Shown here: positions 36,005 to 48,835 of the stretch, piece by piece | Layout of the letters: every line of letters begins with the position of its first letter | Position numbering within the stretch: the first letter of the stretch is position 1 | Origin: Nemania diffusa | Lineage: Eukaryota; Ascomycota; Sordariomycetes; Xylariales; Xylariaceae | Assembly (NCBI GenBank): GCA_038501195.1 | Contig: JBBPUQ010000005.1 | Coordinates: forward strand, 4,898,001-4,962,000 | DNA length: 64,000 bases | Direction of reading: 5' to 3' | Program-made: the position numbers and the translations under genes | The notes under the pieces: generated by a model | Databases searched by the model: none | What the model was told of the DNA's origin: nothing | Seen by the model: only the letters and a program-made list of their open reading frames with translations

Positions 36005-36520
36005 TATATATTTAATTAAAACACTAAATATTATATTGTATTTTTTGCGCTTTTTTATTTTTTTACTATATATTTAATAAAAATACTAAATATTGTATTG
36101 TATTTTTTATACTTTTTTATTTTTTTATTATATATTTAATAAAAACTTTAAATATTATATTGTATTTTCTGCTTTTTTTTATTTTTTAACTATATATTTA
36201 ATAAAAATAATAAATTTAGTATTATATTTTTTGTATTTTTTTATTTTTTTATTATATATTTAATAAAAATATTAAATATTATATTATATTTTTTATGCTT
36301 TTTTATTTTTTTACTATATATTTAATAAAAACTTTAAATATTATATTATATTTTTTGCTTTTTTTTATTTTTTAACTATATATTTAATAAAAACAACAGA
36401 TTTAGTGTTATATTTTTTATGCTTTTTTACTTTTTAATTATATATTTAATAAAAATATTAAATATTATATTGTATTTTTTGCTTTTTTTTACTTTTTTAT
36501 TATTTATTTAATTAAATATT
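36005..36520. repeat. 62-bp satellite with three-unit higher-order structure
   Basis: TATATATTT recurs at 36005, 36067, 36129, 36191, 36253, 36315, 36377, 36439 and, degenerate, at 36501: exactly 62 bases each time. Within units, three variants (ACTAAATATTGT-like, CTTTAAATATTAT-like, AAATTTAGTRTTAT-like) follow in the same order twice, giving a 186-base higher-order repeat. Confidence 0.9.
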
Positions 36521-36818
36521 AAATAATATATTTAATATATAAACTAGTTATTATTTAATAATATAATTATATATTTATAATAATAAGCTAATATATTATT
36601 AAATAGTAAATAGTTATAAATTTATTTATTTATATATATTAAATTTATTATATATATATAAATTTTTAGTTATAATAGCTTTTATATTTAATTAAATAAA
36701 TTGTTAAACTTTTTTAAAATATATTATAAGTTTATAATATTAATAATTAATATTTAACTAATTATTAATAATTATTATTTACTATTATTTTTTATTTTTT
36801 TATATTTAATTATATATA

Positions 36819-36920
36819 TTAAAAATAAAATATTTAATATATAGTTATTTTATTATTTAAATAATTTATTAAAAAATAAAATATTTAATATATAGTTATT
36901 TTAATATTTAAATATTTTTA
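36819..36920. repeat. 50-bp tandem duplication, part of the AT palindrome family
   Basis: TTAAAAATAAAATATTTAAT begins at 36819 and (with one extra A) at 36869, both followed by ATATAGTTATTTT. Confidence 0.7.
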
Positions 36921-38823
36921 GTTTTAATTAAAAAATTAAAAAACAAAATATTTTATATTTATTTATTTTTTTATTTTATTTTTTTTTATTTTTTTATTTT
37001 TTACAACTTTTTTTTTTAAAAATATTTACTTTTTTTTTTTTTATATTTTTTTTTATTAAAAATATTTACTTGTTTTTTTAAATATTTTGTTTTTTAAGTT
37101 TTTTTTTAATATATGTTTTATTTTTTGTTATATATATATATTAATATATTTATAAAATAGCTAAATTATTATTAATTTTTTATAAAAAAAAAGATTTTTT
37201 TTATAATAAAAATATATAAAAGTTTTTTTTGCTATTTATTTAAATAACTTTTAGTTAATTTAATATTTTTTTTGCAATAAAACTAAAGTTTTATTAGTTA
37301 AAGTATTATTAACTATAAAAGTAATATAAATATAAATTATTTATAATTATAACAAAGTAAAAAATATATAAATATATAACATTAAAATTTATAATATAAC
37401 TTGTTATAAATTATAAAGTGAATTTTGTATTTATTAGTTTTATTTTATAAATATAAACATGTTTTATTTTTTTATTAATATATATAATATATAATTTTTT
37501 TTTATATATTTTATTTATATAAAGTTAAAAAATAAAATATTTAATTTTTTATATATTTTGTTTTTTAATTATTATAACTTTTTGTTTTTAATTTTTTTAT
37601 AATATTAGTTATATTAAAACTATATTATAACTATTATAATATTTATATAAATATAAAAATATTTAAAATTATTATATTTTTAAATTTTATAAATAATAAA
37701 TTATAACTGTTAATAAATGTTAATATAACTTATAATATAATAGCTTAGTAAGCAATAAGCAATATATTTAACTTTTTTAATATAAACATTAAGCTAATTA
37801 ATAAAAATTATTTATTATTTATTATTAATTATATAATAATAATAGCAATAAAAAATTTATTTTTTATATTTTTTAACTATTTTTATATTTGTAGTAGTAA
37901 TAGCTGCTTTATAATTTTTAATTTTATTATAAAAAATTAGTACTAAATATTAACTGCAATAACTTATTACTAATTTTATTAATATAAACTAAGCAGTAAT
38001 TTTTATTATAAATAATAATATATAAATAAAAACATTATTACTTTTTTTATTATTATTAACAAAATTATATATGCTATTTTTAAAATAAACGCTAATAAAC
38101 TTATTGCTAATAATATTGCTAAAAATATATTAGCTAACTTTAAATTTATAACTAAAACAAATATAGCTATTAAATTATAGTTTATAAAATAAAAAAGCTG
38201 CAAAAAATATTATATAGTAAACTATTTAAAAAAACTAATAAACAATATTTTTATTAATTTTTATAAGTTTTAAAGTTTTTAAAAAAAATAAAAGATTTTA
38301 TTTTAGCTATTTATTATTTAAAAACAAATACTATTATTACTTGTAATAAAAAGCTTATAAAAATTATTATATTTAAATATTATAAACTGTAAATATATTT
38401 ATAATTAAGCAAAAACTTTAGCTAGCTAAAATATTATTAGCAATTTTAAATTATTAATATAAAATAAAAAAAGTGCTAAAATTAAAGCGATTATTTTTAC
38501 TAACAATAAAAATAAACTAAAAAATTTAATTAAACAAAATATAATTTAGCAAACTTTTAAAGTTATAAAAAATAAATTTAAAAATAAAGCTAGTAATAAT
38601 AATATTATTTTAGTTACAAAAGCAGTTAAAAAAGCAAAAACTTAAAAATAAAAATATATTATTATTAATTAATTAATAATTAACAGTTTTATAAAAAAAT
38701 CGCTTTTAGTTTAAAATATTGTTTATTATTTTAAAATTAATTAAAAAAACATAAAAATAGCTTTAAATAATAAAGCTATTTATTAATTTTATTAATTTGT
38801 TAATAAATATAGTTTTATTTTAT

Positions 38824-38879
38824 TTAAAAAATAAAATATTTAGCTATTTAAATATATTTTGTTTTTTAATTTTATAGTT
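38824..38879. repeat. AT palindrome family P1, example copy
   Basis: Left arm TTAAAAAATAAAATATTT, right arm close to its reverse complement. Similar copies lie near 37525, 39278, 40890, 40965, 41042, 45763, 47249, 47297, 47345, 49159, 49254 and 52971. Confidence 0.7.
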
Positions 38880-40389
38880 TATTATTAACTTTTTTTTTTT
38901 AGTAAATATAGTAAAGCTTTTAAATAAAATATTAATATTTTTATGTTTTGTTTTTTTTATAAATAAATATAAAACTAATAAAACTATTACTTATAATAAA
39001 ATAATAGTTTATTATATTTTAAAAATAAAAATTAAATAAATAAAAAACTTGTTAAAATATTATTTTTATTTAGTTTTTATTATATTTTTTATAATAGTTT
39101 AAACTTTTTAATATTTATAAAAGTTTTTTAAAAATATATTTAAGATTTTTTTTATATATAAAAAAAATAAAACTAAATATAATTATATAAAAAAAAATTA
39201 AATTTTAAACTAGCAAAATTTAAAAAAAATAATAATAACTATTAATAAAAAAGATTATAAAATAAATAATTTTTTTTAAAAACAAAATATTTTATTTATA
39301 TTTATAAATATTTTATTTTTAATATTTTTATTAAATTTATTTATATTAACTATTTTTAAATTAATTAAATAATTATTATAATATTTATATAAACTTTTTT
39401 TAATTATTATATTATAAAAACTTTATAGCTTATTAAAAACTTTATTTAGTTAAAGCAAAAAAAATTTAGCTTGTTTAATAATAATAATTTTATTAAGCTT
39501 AAGTTTAAAACAAACTTAATAAAATAAATTTTAACAAAAAAAAGTTTTAAAAAGTAAATAAAACTAAAAAGAAAAAATAAAATCAATATTATTTTTATTT
39601 TAAAATAATATTACTTTAGCTTATTAATTATTAACAAAGTTTATATAGCTAAAAATTTTTAAAATATTATATATTAAATAGTTGCTTTTATTTAATATAA
39701 TATTATTTTGTTTTATTTAACAATATTATTAATAAATTACTTTTATAATATATTAAAGTATTTTTGCTTAAAATTTTTAAAACTATTAAAAACTTTATTT
39801 TTATTGTTTTATTATAATAAATTAAAACTATATAAAAATATATTAAACTTTTATAATTTGTTTAATATTGTTTTATATATTAATATAAATAATATTAAAT
39901 ATTTATTTATATAACTTTTTTATAAGTTTTTTTTTAAAAAACTAAAAAACTTTAATATTTTATTATTTAAATTTAAGCTTATTTTAACTTATTTTAAAAA
40001 TAGCTATTATTAGTAAATATTTTTATTTATGTTTTTTTAAGTAACTATAAAGCAATATAATTAAAGTTTTAATTTTTGCTACATTATAATAAATATTATT
40101 TATTAACAAATTTTTTTATATTAAAATATAAGTATAAAAATTATAAACTTTAATAAAAATTAAATTTTTTTTAAAAATAATATTTTTAATATAAAATTTA
40201 CTATAGTATAAGTTATTTTAAATACTACTAAATAAAATATATATAATTTTTAGTTTAAATATTATTAAAAATATTTATATATAATATTTAAAGATTTTAT
40301 AAATAAAAAATTTATAAAAAAAAAAAAATAAAACTATATTTAAAATAAAAAAATATTATATTTTAAAAATAATTAAGCTTTATATTTAA

Positions 40390-40640
40390 AAAAAAAAAAA
40401 GAGCAAAAATATAAAGCTTTTTTACAAAATAGCAATTATAATAAAAACAACAACAGTTAAAACAATAAAAATAGCAGAAATAGCAAAAACAGCAAAAATA
40501 GTAAAAGCAGTAAAAATAATATATTTAACAAAAATAGCAATTTTAATAAAAAAAAGCAACTAATGCTGTTTTTTATTGTAATAAATATTTAAAAAATTTA
40601 TAAATTAATTGTAAATATTAATAATAATAATATTAATTAT
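40390..40640 (+). pseudogene. Possible retrotransposon gag-like coding relic
   Basis: The A-rich + strand shows triplet-like AAT/AGC/AAA repetition from about 40440 to 40545, which would read as an Asn/Ser/Lys-rich linker. It is followed by two TGT codons spaced 11 codons apart within TGTAATAAATATTTA...AATTGTAAA, reminiscent of a degraded zinc knuckle. The spacing is one residue too long for the standard C-X4-H-X4-C part. This is suggestive only. Confidence 0.3.
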
Positions 40641-41969
40641 ATTTTTAAAAAAATAAAAAAAAATTACTATATTGCTTTTTTTATTAATTATATTAGTTAA
40701 TTTTAATATATAATTAAACAAAGCTTATTTATAGCTTATTTTATTATTTAAATTTTTAATTATATATATAAGCTTAAAAATAAAAAAAATTTATTATTTT
40801 AAATAGTTGTTATAATAAATTTACTATAATTATAATAATAAATTGTTTTTTATTATATTTTATTTTGCTATAATATATTAAAAAAAAAATTAAAAATAAA
40901 ATATTTAATATATTTAAATATTTTATTTTTTAATTAAAAAAATAAATATATTATAGCTATATAGTTAAAAAATAAAATATTTAATATATTTAAATATTTT
41001 ATTTTTAAATTAAATAAATAAATATATTATAGCTATAAAACTAAAAAATAAAATATATTATTTAGTTATATATTTTATTTTTTAATAAAAGTTTTATTTA
41101 ATTTTAATATTTATTATATAAATTATTTTGTTTATTTAGTAATATTAACTATTTAATAATAAAAAATTATATATTTTGTTTAATTTATTTAATTTAAATA
41201 TTTTTATAATTATATTTTATTATATAATTAAAAAACAAGTTAATATTATATTTATATTTAACAATTTTATATTAACTATAAATATTTTAATTTATAATAT
41301 ATATATTATAATAATAAATATTAATTTATATTTTTGTTGTTATTACAGCTTTATTTTTTTAATTTTATAAAATATAAATAATTTAAATTAAATTTTAAAT
41401 AAACTTGTTAAAATTAAATAAAAATGTTTTATAAACTAAATAATTATTATTATATTTAAAACTATATTTAAATAATATAAAGTAATTATATAATAAAAGT
41501 TTTTTTGTTAATTTGTTACAAAAAGTAAAATTAACAAAAAGATTTATAAAAAAGTAAATATTTTAATTATATATAAAATTATTTGTTGCTTTTATAACTA
41601 GTTTATTATTTGTTATATTTTAAAAACTTTTATTTTTTTAGTTTTTATTAATAAAAAATATATAATTAAAATTATTAATATATTATTTTTTATAGCTTGT
41701 TTTATATTTAATAATTTAATAAATTGTTATTATTTAAATAATTGTAGTAGATTTAACTTTATTGCAAATGTTATATAATTTATTGCTAATTTTAACAATT
41801 TTAATTTTATATTGTTTATTATAATTTTAACGCTAGTTTTTTTAATAAATTGTTTTAAATAAAACTTAAATAACTGCAAGTTTAAAAAAGCACTAAAAAA
41901 AGTTTTTATTATTATTTAAAAAATAAAAACTAAATTTAAAAAAAATGTAAATTTTTAAAAAAAAAAAAT

Positions 41970-42160
41970 CGAAAAAGTAAAGCTAATATAAAAAAAAACA
42001 AACACTAAAATTAAAAAAGCTAAAAAAAAAACTAAAACAAAAATAAAAAAAACTAAAAAAAAAGCAAAAGTAAAAGCAAAAAAAAAAACTGCTAAAAAAG
42101 CTAAAAAAAAAGCTAAATAAGCAGCTACAGCTAAAAAAAAAACAAAAAAAACAAAAGCTT
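41970..42160 (+). pseudogene. Lys/Ala-rich coding relic, possibly transposase C-terminus
   Basis: AAA and GCT triplets keep one frame for about 55 codons with a single TAA. The reading is Lys/Ala/Thr-rich with no secondary motif. Charged, Ala-rich tails are common at the ends of pogo/Fot1-type transposases. A simple A-rich repeat could look similar. Confidence 0.3.
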
Positions 42161-42510
42161 AAATAATTTGTTTTATTTATAAATAAAAGTTTAATAAAAA
42201 TTAAATAAAAAATAGCATTATTTTAATTAAAATAGTTTTTAGTTTTTAATAAAAAATAAATTTAAATAATTATATAATATATTGTTATATTTTTAATATA
42301 ATTAAGTTTTAATTATATATATTAAAAAATATATAAATATATTTAAAATATATAATATATTAACTGTTAATAATATTTAAATAAAAAAAAATAATTTTAT
42401 AAAATATATAACAACTTGTTTTTTTATAATAACTTTTATTTATTTAATAAAATATTTACAAGTTTATAAAAATTTAATTAATATATAAAAGTTAAATTTT
42501 AATATAAAAA

Positions 42511-43198
42511 TTTATTTAAATTTAGCTATATAATTATATTTTTTTAAAAAATAAAAAAAAAGCAAATTTTAATATATAACTAATTAAAATAGTTTAAAAT
42601 ATAGTTTTTAAATATTTTACTATTACTATTTATTAAAAATTTATATTTTTTTATTAAAAACTTATTTTTTTTGTTATAAAAATTTATTTAAATTTAGTTA
42701 TATAATTATATTTGTTTAAAAAATAAAAAAAAAGTAAGTTTTAATATATAATTAATTAAAACAGTTTAAAATATAGCTTTTAAATATTTTATTATTACTA
42801 TTTATTAAAAATTTATATTTTTTTATTAAAAACTTATTTTTTTTGTTATAAAAACTTATTTAAATTTAATTATATAATTATATTTGTTTAAAAAATAAAA
42901 AAAAAATAAGTTTTAATATATAATTAATTAAAATAGTTTAAAATATAACTTTTAAGTATTTTATTATTGCTATTTGTTAAAAATTTATATTTTTTTATTA
43001 AAAATTTATTTTTTTTGTTATAAAAACTTATTTAAATTTAGCTATATAATTATATTTTTTTAAAAAATAAAAAAAAAGCAAGTTTTAATATATAGCTAAT
43101 TAAAACAGTTTAAAATATAACTTTTAAATATTTTATTATTACTATTTGTTAAAAATTTATACTTTTTTATTAAAAATTTATTTTTTTTATTATAAAGA
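42511..43198. repeat. 172-bp tandem repeat, four copies
   Basis: The landmark YTTATTTAAATTTA recurs at 42511, 42683, 42855 and 43027, exactly 172 bases apart. The copies are similar throughout (A-run block, TATTACTATTT, TTTTTTGTTATAAA) and differ mostly by single transitions. Confidence 0.92.
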
Positions 43199-45052
43199 AA
43201 TATTTTAATAAACTATATTATATTTTTTAATATTAATAAAAAAAATTAAACTAATATATTAAATTTTTGTTTAACTTTAATAATTTTTTTAATTTTAAAT
43301 GTTTTAATATATATTATATATTTATTAAAACTAAAAAGTAATATAATATTAATAAGTTGTTATATTTTATATAGTATATTTTTTAAAAATAAATTTTTTG
43401 TTGTAATACTTTTTTTAGATTTTTTTTTAAATTAATTGTTTAAAATATTTTAAATATTTTAAATATTATATATAATTATATTATAAAAAAATATATATTT
43501 ATTAAATATTATAGTTTTTTTATTTAGTTAATATTTATTTTATTAGTTTTTTAAACTAGTTATTTTAATATTTATTTTAACTTTTTTTTTAGTTTTTTTT
43601 TAAATTAATATATTTAAAATATTTTTTACTAAAAAAACAACTTTAACTTTGTTTTTAAATAAATATTTAATTTTAAACTTATATAAAATAAAATTATTAA
43701 AATTAATATATAAATAAAGTTTATATTTGCTTTATTTTTTTTTTATTTTATTTTTATTAGTTTGTTATTTGTAATATTATATAATATTTTATTACTAAAA
43801 TTGCAACTTTAGATTTTATTTTATATTTATATTATTTATATTAATTTATATTTATTATTAGTTTTTTTTATACTAATATTTTTATATAGCTTTAAAGCAA
43901 TAAATATTATTGCTTAAAAGTTTATTTGCTTTTTTAGTACATTTATTATTATAACAATTTAATATTTTAAGTTATATAATATATTATAAACTAATTAAAC
44001 TTAAAACAGATTTTTTTTTAAGTTATATTTTATATATAAGTATTTAATTTAGTTGTAAATATTAATTTTTTAATTATATATTATATTTTAATAAATAATA
44101 AATATAGCTTTTAAAAAGCTATTAAACTTATTATTTAAAAATAAAACAATAAACTATAAAACAAATAATATTTAAAACTATTAAGCTTTTATAACTAATA
44201 ATAATTTTTTAAATATAGTTTTATTTATATTAGTTTTTAATATAATATTTTTAATAAATATTAAAATAGCTAAAGTTAATAAAACTAACAAAATAAAAAA
44301 AAAACAATTAGAAAAAAAAACAAACAAAACTATTGCTATATTTATATTTTTATTTAAAATATTAAATAAAAAAAATAAAAATAGCAATAAAACAACATTT
44401 AAAATAAATGTATTTTTTATAAAATTAAAAATTTTGTTAAAATATTTTAATAAAAATGTTTTAGTTTTTAATTTAAATATTAATTTTATAAATATTAATA
44501 TTTTAATAAAATGTTTTAATTTAATATTAAGTTTAAAACTAATTATTAATATATAAAATATAATTATTATAAATAATATATTAATAGTTTTGTTTTTTTA
44601 TAATTTTAGCTAATTTATTAATATATTTAAGCTTAAAATTAAAGTAATATAAAAAAAAAAAATATATTTTTTATATAAAAAAATATTTTTATAATAAACT
44701 TTATTATATTTTTTGCTAAAATATTTTATAAATAAAAAAAAAATGTTATAAAAAAGCTTATAGCTAAAAAAGCTAAAATAAAAAATGCAAATAAAATTAT
44801 AGCAGATTTATTAATAGTAACTAGTAATATTAATATTTTAACAAAATTATATTAAAATATAATATTTTCAAAATTATAACTAATTTTTAAAATATTAAAT
44901 TAATATAAATTATATTTTAAATATATTATAATTTATATTTTTTTTTATATATATAAATATATTTTTTACTATTTATTTAAAAAATAAAATATATATATTA
45001 TTTTTTTAGCTTTTTTTATAACTTTTTTTTTTACTTTTTTTATTATTTTTTT

Positions 45053-45228
45053 ACAACTATTTTTTTTATTTTTTTTATAGCTTTTTTATAATTATTTCTT
45101 TTATTTTTTTTATAACTTTTTTATAATTATTTTTTTTATTTTTTTTATAACTTTTATATAATTATTTTTTTTATTTTTTTTATAACTTTTATATAATTAT
45201 TTTTTTTATTTTTTTTATAACTTTTTTT
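45053..45228. repeat. 35-bp tandem repeat, five copies
   Basis: ATAATTAT (ACAACTAT in the first unit) recurs at 45053, 45088, 45123, 45158 and 45193. Each is followed by a T-run, ATT, and another T-run ending TATAACTTTT or similar. Confidence 0.85.
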
Positions 45229-47248
45229 AAAAAACTGTACTTTTTGCTATTTATTTCAGCTTTTTTGTTTTAACGTTTTTTTTTTAAATATTTTGTTTTT
45301 AAACTTTATTTTTTTGCTTTAATTATATAAGTTTTTTATATATTTATTAATATGTTGTTTGTTATAAGTAAAAAAATTTTTAAAAAAAAATATAGTAAAA
45401 AATGCTAAAATTTTATTGTTTAAAAAATACAACACTATTTAAATAAATAAAATAACTACAATAAATAAAACTTTTGTAATATTATTAAAAAAAGAAATTT
45501 TAATATTTTTAATTAGTTTTATAAACTTAAAAAAGTAATTGTTTATAAAATATTATTAAATTATATTAATAAAAACAATAATAATAAAACAAGTTTTATA
45601 AAAAAAACTGTTTATATTTTTAATATTTTTTATTTTTTAATTAATTAAAAAAAAAATTTAAATATTAAAAAAGCATATATATATTTTGTTATTGCAAAAT
45701 ATTATAAATATTATTTTTGTATAAATAATAAATAATTTAAGTTAAAAAATAAATATAATACTTTTAAAAAATAAAATATTTAAACTAGCAAATATTTTAT
45801 TTTTTAAAGTTTTATTTATAATTAAATGTTTTATTAATATATTAATAGCTATTGATTTTTTAAAGTTAATATATAGATTTTTTTGTAATAAAGCTTTAGT
45901 AAAATTTACTAAAGCTAAAAAATAGCTTATTTATACTTTTTAAATTAAAACAGTTTTTGCAACTATTATATTTTTTATAAATATTAAAAATAATATATTT
46001 GTTTAAAAACTAAAAATAAGTACTATTTTTGTTAATATTAAAAATTTAATTTTTTAATATATAATAATATTAATTATAACATTTTATATATTTATAAAAG
46101 CAAATTTTTAATAATTTAACAAAATAGTTTATAAAATATTATTTTATAATTTAGTTTTTGTTTTTAAATATTTAATAAAAAACTAAAACTAAATATTATA
46201 TATTTATTTAATATTTATTTGCTTTTAAACTATTAATATAAAATATATTTTTTTTAAAATAAACTTTTTATTTTAAAAAATTATTAATATAAAACTAAAA
46301 TATAAATTAATTTTATTAAATATAAAAATATATTAAAAAATTTAAAATATATAAAACTTAATTTTGCTATAAATATAAATAGTTATAAATATATTTAAAT
46401 TTTTTAATATAATTATTAAAAACTATAAATTAGTATATAAAAAATATAAAAAAAACTTTAACTTTTATAAAAAGTTTATAAAAACAATAAATTTTATATT
46501 ATATATTTTAAATTTAACTATAATATTATTATTAAATAATATTATTTAGTAAATATTAAATTTAACAAATAAAAAAGTTGTTAATTTTAAATTAATATTT
46601 ATAAATTAAACTAATATTAATTTAAAAAAAAACTTTAAATTAAAAATAAATAATACTGCTATAAATAAAATTTAAATATTAAATTTTATAAATATAATAT
46701 ATTATTTTAAAAAAATATAAGCTATATTTTTTATTATATATTGTTTAAATTTTAAACTTAATAAAACTAACTTATATAAATATTTATAATAATTAAATAA
46801 TATTTTATAAAAATATTTTAATATAGCAATTAATACAAGCAATAAAATATTGTTTTTTTATAACTATATTATAATATAAATTATATTTGCTATAAATATA
46901 AATATAAAATTGTTTAAACTATTAAAGCTGTAAAAATTTAACAATAAAATTGTTAAGTTTAAAAATTTATTTATTAAAATTATAATAATTAAAAAATTAT
47001 TTTATAAATATAATAATATTAATGCTTTATTTTTTTTTAATATTTTTTATATTAATAAATATATTTAGCTATTAGTTTTTTATTATAATTATTTATACTT
47101 TTTATTTAATTAATTTATTATATTAAACAAACTTTTATATATTTTATTTATTAATAATAAACTAAAAAAAAAAGTTATATATTATATTGTAGTAATATTT
47201 CTTTTTTTTGTTTAATAGTAAATAATATTTTATATATAGCTTTAGTTT

Positions 47249-47392
47249 TTAAAAAATAAAATATTTGTAAGTTATAAATATTTTATTTTTTAGTTTTTAA
47301 AAAATAAAATATTTATAAGTTGTAAATATTTTTTTTTTTAATTTTTAAAAAATAAAATATTTATTAGTTATAAATATTTTATTTTTTAGCTT
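47249..47392. repeat. 48-bp tandem repeat of P1 palindromes, three copies
   Basis: TTAAAAAATAAAATATTT begins at 47249, 47297 and 47345. Each unit contains its own inverted right arm AAATATTTTATTTTT (T-only in the second). Confidence 0.85.
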
Positions 47393-48490
47393 TTTTTTTT
47401 TTTTATTTTTTTTTTTTGTTTATAATATATTAACTTTTATTTATAAAATATATAGCTTGTATTTTTAGCATAACTAGCTTATTTGTTTATAATATTTATT
47501 TTAATATTTGTTAAAAAAATATTAATATATATATATTAAATTTTAATTAATTTTATATTATTATTAAAATTATTATTGTAAATATTGCTTATTTTAACTA
47601 ATTTCTGTTATAAAGAAAAACTTTATGTTATTATAACATTTTTTTCAGTTTTTTAAATTTTTTAAATCTATTATTTTATATTATATTTAACTTTAGTAAT
47701 AAAATTTTAAATTTTAAAATTTACTAGAATTTTTTTATTACTATTAACATTTTAAACAATATTAATTATAGCTATATAATTTAGTTATATTATAAAAATA
47801 TATTGCAAAGTTATAATATTTTTTTTGTTTGTTTAAAGTTTATTACTAAAATAAAAAATACTTTAAATATAACAGTAAATTTATATTTTTAGTTTATATA
47901 AAATATTTTTATAAATAGCTACTACTATTATATAATTTTTAACGCTAACTTTATATTAAATTATTTTTTATATATTAATATAGCGCTAAATAGTAAGTTT
48001 ATTAAATAAAAAAACTTTAATTAAATATTAAATATTAACTTATTATTGTTTATAATATATATTAATTATAAAAAGTTTAATATTTTTAATATAAAGTTAT
48101 ATAATTTATAAATGTTTAAATAGTTAATAAACTAGCTAAACTTTGTTAAATCGTTGTTATTTTTTTTAGCAGTTTAAGTTTAAATTAACAATAAAATTAT
48201 ATTTAATTAAACATTTAAAAAATAATTAACAAATTAAAACTAAAATAAATATAATAAAAGTTAATATAAAGTTTAAAATAAAATATTTTTAAAACAAAAA
48301 AACTTTAAATATAAAAATAGCAGCTATTATAAAAAAATCAAAAGCTAAATTATTAACTTAAATAAAAATTTAACAAATAATAAACTATAGTTAAAAGCTT
48401 GGATATATAATATAAACAATTTAACAAATAATAAAAAAAATGTTAAAAAAAATGCTAAAAAAAATTCTGTATTATTAAAAAAATATAGCT

Positions 48491-48835
48491 AAATTATTAA
48501 ACTAAACATAAATTTAATAAATATTAATAAATATTTTGCAATATTAGCAAAAAATAGTTAAATTATTAAGTAAAATATAAATTTAATAAATATTAACAAA
48601 GATTTTGCAGTATTAGTAAAAAATAGTTAAATTATTAAACTAAATATAAAACTAATAAAAATAAATAAAAATTTTGTTATATTAGCAATATATAATTAAA
48701 TTATTAAATTAAATATATAACTAATAAAAATAAATAAAAATTTTATATTATTAATAATATATAATTAAACTATTAAAAATAGCATATAACAAATAAAAAT
48801 AAATAAATATATTATAAATTATACAATATTAATAA
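48491..48835. repeat. 69-bp tandem repeat, five copies
   Basis: AAATTATTAA (AAACTATTAA in the last) recurs at 48491, 48560, 48629, 48698 and 48767, exactly 69 bases apart. Sixty-nine is 23 codons, so a decayed protein repeat is possible. Confidence 0.88.

Noticed and set aside
36005..36520. CRISPR-like array
   Set aside because: The spacing is regular, but the whole unit is repeated with no unique spacers, in a eukaryotic context. It is a satellite.
25677..44387. Open frames of 60-80 codons in the AT desert
   Set aside because: They are Ile/Leu/Asn/Lys/Tyr-only low-complexity translations, expected by chance in A/T-rich sequence.
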